Assembly (NCBI GenBank): GCA_050725495.1
Contig: JBOHHM010000038.1
Location: forward strand, 1 to 20,049
Length of the DNA: 20,049 nt
Reading direction: 5' to 3'
DNA from: JBOHHM01 sp050725495
Lineage (GTDB): Bacteria; Pseudomonadota; Gammaproteobacteria; Burkholderiales; Burkholderiaceae_C
Positions within the stretch are counted from its first letter, which is position 1; each line of letters starts with the position of its first letter. Below, piece after piece: positions 15,357 to 20,049 of this stretch. The position numbers and the translations under genes are program-made. The notes beneath the pieces are model-generated. The model was not told the origin of the DNA. It worked only from the letters and a program-made list of their open reading frames with translations, and made no database searches.

Positions 15357-16183
15357 GGCTGGAAGCGCTGCTCCAGATCCTGGGACTGTTTCTTGCCCCA
15401 CTCGAGCTTGCCGCGGATCGTCACGGGAAAGCGCACAGCCACGGCCGTGTGGGGGTCGCCGGAGCGGGTCGCCACCAGCGCCACCGTGCGGGTTTCGCCG
15501 GGCAGGATGGGCGTGGTGCCCGGTGCGAAATCCAGCTTGGTGTTGCTGGCGTCCGTACCCGACAGGAAGCCACCCAGGCGGCCGTGCGCCGTGCCCGTGT
15601 TGCGTACCTGAAGCACGGGGGTGGGCTCGCCATTGACGTTCTGCACGCCTGAGCCCACGACGCTGAGCTGGGGCTGCACATCGCCGACCGCCGCATAGAC
15701 GATCACGCCCAGCCGGGCGTTGAAGGGGATGGCCAGGCCTGCGCTGGTGGTGGTCTGGTCTTGTCCTTCAATCATGATGGCGAAGCGGCATTCCACCGGT
15801 TGGGCGTCAGCCGGCGGTGCGACTTCAAAGCGGAAGCGGTAGGGCCGCCCCGGCGTGACGGTCAATTCCCGGCGCTCGATCGCCACCCAGGGCCGGCAGC
15901 TGCTGGGGGCGAGTTCGTCCATGAAGCTCACTGACGCATCCGGCGCCAGCGACCAGTCGGCCGTGCGGACCTTGAAGACGCTGGACTGGGCCGCTGCATT
16001 GGTGATTTCAATCACCTCGCGCACCGTTTCTCCGGGCTTGACTTCGAGTTCGAAGCGCGGGGGCGAGACGGCCACCGCAAACTCGGCGGCCCCCGCAGGC
16101 GACAGGCCGATGGCCGCCAGAGCCGTCATGCGCAAGCATTGTTCGAGGCCTGTCGCAAGGCGCTGTCTGAGCCGTCTCATCAT
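15353..16183 (-). CDS. Divergent PapD-like periplasmic chaperone of the second fibre operon
   Basis: 276-residue exported protein. Signal region to about PAGAAEF (residue 35). The first Ig-like domain has FAVAVSPPRFELEVKPGETV and REVIEITNAA, then CRPWVAIERRELTVTPGRPY, analogous to the chaperone subunit-binding strand, and VECRFAIMIEG. The second domain has PVLQVRNTGTAHGRLGGFLS and PILPGETRTVAL, resembling the C-terminal domain of pilus chaperones. It is longer than typical chaperones (about 230) and differs greatly from the one at 11421-12152, so it belongs to another branch. The start at 16183 overlaps the previous stop (ATGA); a second ATG lies directly after. Probably binds the subunits encoded upstream. 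Confidence 0.75.
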   Translation of the reverse strand: MMRRLRQRLATGLEQCLRMTALAAIGLSPAGAAEFAVAVSPPRFELEVKPGETVREVIEITNAAAQSSVFKVRTADWSLAPDASVSFMDELAPSSCRPWVAIERRELTVTPGRPYRFRFEVAPPADAQPVECRFAIMIEGQDQTTTSAGLAIPFNARLGVIVYAAVGDVQPQLSVVGSGVQNVNGEPTPVLQVRNTGTAHGRLGGFLSGTDASNTKLDFAPGTTPILPGETRTVALVATRSGDPHTAVAVRFPVTIRGKLEWGKKQSQDLEQRFQP

Positions 16184-16680
16184 GGGGCGTCAACTTCAAA
16201 ATAAAAATGCAGGTTCTGGGGCGACACGAGGGCTCGGCCATCGGTGGTGAGCACCAGCTCCATGGTTTCTTCGAGGGCGGCGGTGTTGACGATGCCGTCG
16301 TAGACCAGGGTGCGTGCGCCCGAGCGTACCGAGCCGGCCAGCAGCCGGCCCTGGGTGCGCCAGATCGCCAGCACCGGATCGCTATGGACCGGCGTCAGTC
16401 CCATGTAGAGCCGCACCGGCTTGTTGAGCCAGGGCGCCAGGTTGAGCCGCAGCGCCACGCGCAGCCGGGCCTCGACCGAATGATCGGCGCCGCGCCCGGG
16501 CACGAGCTGCTTCCAGCGCATGGGCGCGACAGGCTGGCTTACCAAGGTGCCGCTGTCGTCCACTCGGAAGGTGGCCGCCTGGCTAATACCGCACCCAATG
16601 AGCCCCAGCAGTGCGGCGCACAGCCATGGGCACGCGGCTTGATTGAGTAGCCTCGGCGAGACGCTTGGGCGCAGATTCAC
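16180..16680 (-). CDS. Small exported protein of the second fibre operon (unknown family)
   Basis: 166 residues starting at a GTG (16680) that overlaps the preceding stop (GTGA). An in-frame open stretch continues upstream to 17031, but it is the shadow of the preceding gene. The signal peptide runs to about ISQA|ATF; LIGC inside it also fits a lipobox, so lipid anchoring is possible. The mature part is beta-rich: ATFRVDDSGTLVSQPVAPMR, VRLYMGLTPVHSDPVLAIWR, SGARTLVYDGIV, LELVLTTDGRA-like sequence, ending NLHFYFEVDAP. No recognised domain. Its place between the subunits and the chaperone suggests an adaptor, tip or anchor (inference). Confidence 0.7.
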   Translation of the reverse strand: MNLRPSVSPRLLNQAACPWLCAALLGLIGCGISQAATFRVDDSGTLVSQPVAPMRWKQLVPGRGADHSVEARLRVALRLNLAPWLNKPVRLYMGLTPVHSDPVLAIWRTQGRLLAGSVRSGARTLVYDGIVNTAALEETMELVLTTDGRALVSPQNLHFYFEVDAP

Positions 16681-17348
16681 GGGGCACTCAGGGTGTAGGT
16701 GACGCGGCCCGTGAAGGTGCCTGCGGCCACCAGCGCCGTATTGGCGTAGTTGAACTGGAGGCAGCTCTCGAACCACCGGTTGCGGGCAATGCTCAGCAGT
16801 GTTTGGGTGGTGCCGCCCACGAAGCTGCCGCTGGGGATGGTGGGTGAGGCGTCTCCATTGCCGCCCGACACCCAGGAGATCGTGCTGAAGGGCACGGTGT
16901 CGCCGCCGGCGCTCGTCAGGTTGGCGGGAGAGGTCGCGGTGAGCGTGGCGTTGGCGGCCGCGCCCGGCGTGCGGTAGAAGCCGCCGACGTAGACCTGGGC
17001 CGGAACGCTGCAGAAGGTGTAGCCATCCCAAGGGCTGGTCGTGACCGCGCTGTTCGTGGTCATGGCCTGGGTGCCGGCGCCCAGGCTGGCGGCGGGCACC
17101 GTGACCGAGACGCTGTTGACCGTGGTGTTGTTGCCTGGCGTGCCGCCCGCGTTGAAATTACCGCCGGTCATGGTGCCGGCGCCGACCTGCAGGAACAGGG
17201 ACTTGGTCCCGGCCGTGATGGTGACCAGGTAGGCGTGGCCGATCAGCGGCAAGGCGCCCAGCATGGCCGCCATGGCCAGGGCTCCACGGCGGGGTCGCGC
17301 AAAGGGCGCCAGCGGTGGCCCGACATGCGGAGGGCGTGCGAGAGTCAT
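16677..17348 (-). CDS. Second secreted subunit of the unusual fibre operon, paralogue of the first
   Basis: 223-residue exported protein. The ATG at 17348 gives a long N-region (MTLARPPHVGPPLAPFARPR) before the hydrophobic core MAAMLGALPLIGHA; an internal ATG at about 17270 has a better Shine-Dalgarno (GGAG) but would leave no positive N-region. It is homologous to the protein at 17453-18100: LFLQVGAGT vs LYVRVGTGT, VTVPAASLG vs FTVPAANLG, FNYANTALVAAGTFTGRVTY vs FAYANQDVVAAGTYGGTVAR, then GRVTYT near both C-termini. It has two cysteines that its paralogue lacks, fitting a more stable minor or tip subunit. Serine/threonine/glycine-rich and low in charge. Its stop overlaps the next start. Confidence 0.75.
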   Translation of the reverse strand: MTLARPPHVGPPLAPFARPRRGALAMAAMLGALPLIGHAYLVTITAGTKSLFLQVGAGTMTGGNFNAGGTPGNNTTVNSVSVTVPAASLGAGTQAMTTNSAVTTSPWDGYTFCSVPAQVYVGGFYRTPGAAANATLTATSPANLTSAGGDTVPFSTISWVSGGNGDASPTIPSGSFVGGTTQTLLSIARNRWFESCLQFNYANTALVAAGTFTGRVTYTLSAP

Positions 17349-17372
17349 GGTGAGATTGTCGCCAACCGAGCT

Positions 17373-17390
17373 GGGATCGGGGCCGATCCC
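17373..17390. promoter_or_regulatory. Perfect 8-bp stem hairpin between the two fibre-subunit genes
   Basis: GGGATCGG-GG-CCGATCCC lies in the 104-base gap after the stop of the first subunit gene and 25 bases before the second subunit's ATG. There is no T-run, so it is more likely a 3-prime stabiliser or partial-termination element giving excess first subunit, as is common after major pilin genes (inference). Confidence 0.45.
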
Positions 17391-17452
17391 GGCTGCCAGC
17401 ACGCCGCTGCTGCGCCTGTTCGGATGCGGCGGCGGGCTGGTCGCCCCGACGA

Positions 17453-18100
17453 TCAGGGCTGGGTCACGGTGTAGGTCACGCGACCATTGCGGGCGACCGT
17501 GCCGCCATAGGTGCCTGCGGCCACGACGTCCTGGTTGGCGTAAGCAAAGCTCCATTGGCCTTCCTGGCGCACGACCTTGTTGGTGGCCGTCAGCGTCGTG
17601 GCCGTGCCAGCGCCGCCTGAGGCGCCGGTGTTGAACGCCGGATGGGTGATGGCGCCATTGGTGAAGCCGGCGGTGGTCGAGGCCAGTGCGGCGGGCGTCA
17701 CGGTGACACGGCTCCAGGACACTTCTTCGCCGGCGGTGCCGGTGGTCATGGGGCCGGTGGTGGCCGAGTTCAGGTTGATGTTGCCGCCGTTGCCATAGAT
17801 GCGGACGGTGACGGCACCGTTGGTGAGGTCGCCGCTGGCGGCGTCGGCATTGATGACGGTGGCGTCGCCGAGGTTGGCGGCCGGAACCGTGAAGTTGATG
17901 AGGTCCACCGTGGCGTTCGTGGCGTTGTTCGTGCCGGTGCCCACGCGGACGTACAACACCTTGGGGATCACAATGCTGAAATCGAGTCGGGCGGACGCCG
18001 TGGTGGCGCCGGCGCCGCTGACGAAGGTGGATTCGGCATGCGAGAGCATGGGGGTGGCGATCAGAATGCCCAACGACGCAGCCAAGGCCAGTTTTTTCAT
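17453..18100 (-). CDS. Putative major subunit of the second, non-canonical surface fibre
   Basis: 215-residue exported protein, first gene of the operon. Signal peptide MKKLALAASLGILIATPMLS, cleaved after HAE or SHA. The mature protein is rich in Ala, Thr, Gly and Asn, nearly uncharged, with no cysteine: ARLDFSIVIPKVLYVRVGTG, VDLINFTVPAANLGDATVIN, GAVTVRIYGNGGNINLNSAT, QWSFAYANQDVVAAGTYGG, ending GRVTYTVTQP. Beta-strand periodicity and composition fit a fibre subunit. It is not SCPU-like and I recognise no named family. A good GGAG Shine-Dalgarno precedes the ATG. A stem-loop after its stop and an elaborate promoter region fit an abundant, regulated product. Confidence 0.75.
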   Translation of the reverse strand: MKKLALAASLGILIATPMLSHAESTFVSGAGATTASARLDFSIVIPKVLYVRVGTGTNNATNATVDLINFTVPAANLGDATVINADAASGDLTNGAVTVRIYGNGGNINLNSATTGPMTTGTAGEEVSWSRVTVTPAALASTTAGFTNGAITHPAFNTGASGGAGTATTLTATNKVVRQEGQWSFAYANQDVVAAGTYGGTVARNGRVTYTVTQP

Positions 18101-18120
18101 GCTGTTACTCCAGTAGTAAA

Positions 18121-18187
18121 TTAGTATTCTATTGAGCTGATACTATTTAGTACTAGTTCACTCCGAACAAGAGTGAATTAGTACTAA
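18121..18187. promoter_or_regulatory. Regulatory region of the second fibre operon: 17-bp inverted repeat and TAGTA(C/T) motifs
   Basis: Arms TTAGTACTAGTTCACTC (18147-18163) and GAGTGAATTAGTACTAA (18171-18187) pair at 16 of 17 positions around a 7-base loop. A smaller pair, TAGTAT (18122-18127) and ATACTA (18140-18145), lies beside it. On the minus strand a -10-like TAGAAT (18131-18126) is 26 bases from the subunit ATG, and the large repeat covers its -35 region, which lacks a consensus. This looks like a transcription-factor binding region. The stretch is AT-rich compared with the genes around it. Confidence 0.55.
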
Positions 18188-18274
18188 GAAACAGATCGAA
18201 TTCTAAGGTGGAGAGCCTGAATGGGAAGAAAAAAATTCGCAGAATCAACAAGTTAGGTGATTTTTGTGCGGCTG

Positions 18275-18290
18275 TGTGACTTTTGCCACA
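18275..18290. promoter_or_regulatory. CRP-like site in the fibre operon/htpG divergent spacer
   Basis: TGTGA-CTTTTG-CCACA matches the CRP consensus TGTGA-N6-TCACA at 9 of 10 positions. It lies about 145 bases upstream of the fibre operon -10 and 55 bases upstream of the htpG promoter. The rest of 18188-18344 shows no other clear element. Confidence 0.3.
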
Positions 18291-18344
18291 TGTCGGGCGT
18301 TGTCGCCGGATTCGACTTCGTGATGTGGTCGAAAGTATTGCAGC

Positions 18345-18372
18345 CTTGAAAACCGGGGCTTGGGCCACAATT
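18345..18372 (+). promoter_or_regulatory. Sigma-32 (heat-shock) promoter of htpG
   Basis: CTTGAAA (18345-18351), 13 bases, then CCACAATT (18365-18372). The -35 is a perfect match to the sigma-32 consensus and the -10 a partial match to CCCCATNT. It sits 65 bases before the htpG start, as expected for a heat-shock gene. Confidence 0.6.
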
Positions 18373-18436
18373 GCCAGTTTTGTCAGGCGGTCCCGCGCAC
18401 CGCTGTTCATCTGTCAACACCTGCAGGTCCATAGTC

Positions 18437-20049
18437 ATGAGCAAGCAAACCCTCTCCTTCCAGGCCGAAGTCGCCCAGCTGCTGCACCTCGTCACCCATT
18501 CGCTGTATTCGCATCCCGACATCTTTCTGCGCGAGCTGGTCTCCAATGCCTCGGACGCCTGCGACAAGCTGCGCTTCGAGGCGCTGAACCAGGCTGCGCT
18601 GTACGAGGACGCCCCCAACCTCGAGGTGCGGCTGACGATCGACAAGGCTGCCAAAACCCTGACCATCACCGACAACGGCATCGGCCTGGGCCAGCAGGAG
18701 GCCATCGACAACCTGGGCACCATCGCCAAGAGCGGCACTCGCGAGTTCATGGGCAAGCTCAGCGGCGACCAGAAGGCCACGGCTTCCGAGCAGGGGCAGC
18801 TGATTGGCCAGTTCGGCGTGGGCTTTTACTCGGGCTTCATCGTGGCCGACAAGATCACGGTCGAGTCGCGCCGGGCCGGGCTGCCGGCCGATCAAGGCGT
18901 GCGCTGGGTCAGCGGCGGCACCGGAGAGTTCGAGGTGGACAGTATTACGCGGGCCCAGCGCGGCACCAGTGTGACCCTGCACCTGCGCGAGAACGCCGCC
19001 GAGTACCTGAGCGCCTGGAAGCTCAAGGCCGTCATCGCCAAATACTCCGACCATATCTCGCTGCCCATCCTGATGCAGAAAGAGGAATGGAAAGAGGGCG
19101 AAGACAACAAAGGCGGCGAGATGGTCACCACCGGCGAGTGGGAAACCGTCAACCAGGCCAGCGCGCTGTGGACGCGCCCGAAAAAGGACATCACGCCCGA
19201 GCAATACCAGGCGTTCTACCAACAGGTCAGCCATGACCATGAGGCGCCACTGGCCTGGAGTCACAACCGGGTCGAGGGCAGCACCGAGTACACCCAGTTG
19301 CTCTACATCCCCGCAAAAGCGCCGATGGACCTGTGGAACCGCGACAAGGCCGCCGGCGTCAAGCTCTACGTCAAGCGCGTCTTCATCATGGACGATGCCG
19401 AGGCCCTGCTGCCCGTCTACCTGCGCTTTGTCAAGGGCGTGGTCGATTCGGCCGACCTGCCGCTCAACGTGAGCCGCGAGCTGCTGCAGGAAAGTCGCGA
19501 TGTCAAAGCCATCCGCGAAGGCAATGCCCGGCGCGTGCTGGCCATGCTGGAAGACCTGGCCAAGCAGGAAAAGGAAGGCGAGAGCGAAGAAGACAAGGCC
19601 AAGTTCGGCAAGTTCTACGCCGAGTTCGGCGCCGTGCTGAAAGAAGGCCTGGGCGAGGACTTCGCCAACCGCGAGCGCCTGGCCGGGCTGCTGCGCTTTG
19701 CCTCGACCAGCTCGGACGCGGTCAGCGTCAGCCTGGCCGACTACAAGGCCCGCATGAAGCAGGGCCAGGAAGCGATTTACTACATCACGGCCGATACGCT
19801 GGCCGCCGCGAAGAACAGCCCGCAGCTCGAGGTGTTCAAGAAAAAGGGCATCGAGGTGCTGCTGATGACCGACCGGGTCGACGAATGGGCGCTGAACTAC
19901 CTGCACGACTTCGACGGCACGGCGCTGCAAAGCGTTGCCAAGGGCGCCGTCGATCTCGGCAAGCTGCAGGACGAGGCTGAGAAAAGGGCTGCCGAGGAAG
20001 CCGCGGAGGCCTTCAAACCGGTGCTGGCCAGACTCAAGGAGGCGCTCAA
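18437..20049 (+). CDS. htpG: Molecular chaperone HtpG (Hsp90), partial at the right edge
   Basis: ATP-dependent cytosolic chaperone. 537 complete codons are visible from the ATG at 18437 with no stop; the full protein is usually about 620-650 residues. The GHKL ATPase domain shows SLYSHPDIFLRELVSNASDA, TITDNGIGL, IDNLGTIAKSGTREFM and GQFGVGFYSGFIVAD. The middle domain shows YTQLLYIPAKAP, KLYVKRVFIMDD and LPLNVSRELLQESRDVKAIR, which includes the catalytic-loop arginine region. The C-terminal dimerisation domain is only partly present (VFKKKGIEVLLMTDRVDEWA). Preceded by a sigma-32-like promoter and divergent from the fibre operon. Confidence 0.97.
   Translation, partial: MSKQTLSFQAEVAQLLHLVTHSLYSHPDIFLRELVSNASDACDKLRFEALNQAALYEDAPNLEVRLTIDKAAKTLTITDNGIGLGQQEAIDNLGTIAKSGTREFMGKLSGDQKATASEQGQLIGQFGVGFYSGFIVADKITVESRRAGLPADQGVRWVSGGTGEFEVDSITRAQRGTSVTLHLRENAAEYLSAWKLKAVIAKYSDHISLPILMQKEEWKEGEDNKGGEMVTTGEWETVNQASALWTRPKKDITPEQYQAFYQQVSHDHEAPLAWSHNRVEGSTEYTQLLYIPAKAPMDLWNRDKAAGVKLYVKRVFIMDDAEALLPVYLRFVKGVVDSADLPLNVSRELLQESRDVKAIREGNARRVLAMLEDLAKQEKEGESEEDKAKFGKFYAEFGAVLKEGLGEDFANRERLAGLLRFASTSSDAVSVSLADYKARMKQGQEAIYYITADTLAAAKNSPQLEVFKKKGIEVLLMTDRVDEWALNYLHDFDGTALQSVAKGAVDLGKLQDEAEKRAAEEAAEAFKPVLARLKEAL

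Noticed and set aside
16680..17031. N-terminal extension of the 166-aa protein to an upstream ATG
   Set aside because: The extension is Arg/His-rich, overlaps the preceding subunit gene out of frame, and lies before a proper signal peptide starting at the GTG at 16680.
18407..19930. Minus-strand open frame of about 500 codons opposite htpG
   Set aside because: htpG is unmistakable on the plus strand; the antisense frame has no recognisable domain.
1..20049. CRISPR arrays, tRNA or rRNA genes, insertion sequences, prophage or defence genes
   Set aside because: None of the expected repeats, cloverleaf segments, transposase or nuclease motifs was seen on either strand.

Overview
The window is high-GC DNA with dense coding. 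Protein families, codon usage and small dispersed repeats fit a beta-proteobacterium of the Burkholderiales, most likely Comamonadaceae (Acidovorax/Polaromonas/Rhodoferax/Variovorax-like). That placement is an inference from gene content; no rRNA, tRNA, CRISPR array, transposase or phage gene was seen.

Region 1 (1-5256) is a minus-strand transport and activation cluster. It runs from an AMP-dependent acyl-CoA ligase (2302-4248) through livG, livH and livM (livM runs off the left edge), an ABC importer of the branched-chain amino acid/carboxylate type. Upstream sits a second, orphan substrate-binding protein gene (4409-5128) that appears to have lost about 140 internal codons while keeping its true C-terminal tail. 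Upstream of both the ligase and the binding-protein gene lies the same roughly 60 bp module: TTGAC(A/G), a 16 bp palindrome with 5-6-5 geometry, a -10-like GACAAT and a hairpin whose stem differs between copies by compensatory changes. The copy at 5168-5224 is also directly upstream of a divergent Crp/Fnr-type regulator (5257-5976), the obvious candidate to bind it.

Region 2 (5257-8026, plus strand) carries the Crp/Fnr regulator, an RsuA/RluB/E/F-type pseudouridine synthase and an orphan periplasmic binding protein of the ferric/polyamine type. Fragments of dispersed non-coding repeats lie between them.

Region 3 (8200-18100, all minus strand) is about 10 kb devoted to surface fibres and holds two different assembly systems in tandem. 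The first (8200-13015) is an archaic, Csu-like chaperone-usher pilus: major spore-coat-U subunit, small minor subunit, PapD-like chaperone, FimD-like usher and two-domain spore-coat-U tip protein. The second (13254-18100) is much less familiar: two homologous secreted subunits (215 and 223 aa), a small exported protein (166 aa), a divergent PapD-like chaperone (276 aa) and a 700-aa predicted outer-membrane beta-barrel ending in an SdrD-B/carboxypeptidase-regulatory-like domain with an Asp/Asn-rich loop. Three successive 4-base stop/start overlaps tie its genes together. The barrel shows none of the normal usher signatures, so this is the best candidate here for an undescribed fibre-assembly system. 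Its promoter region is AT-rich with a 17 bp inverted repeat and several TAGTA(C/T) motifs; some elements (TAGAAT, TTACTAC) recur upstream of the archaic pilus operon.

Region 4 (18345-20049, plus strand) starts with a sigma-32-like promoter and htpG (Hsp90), which runs off the right edge.
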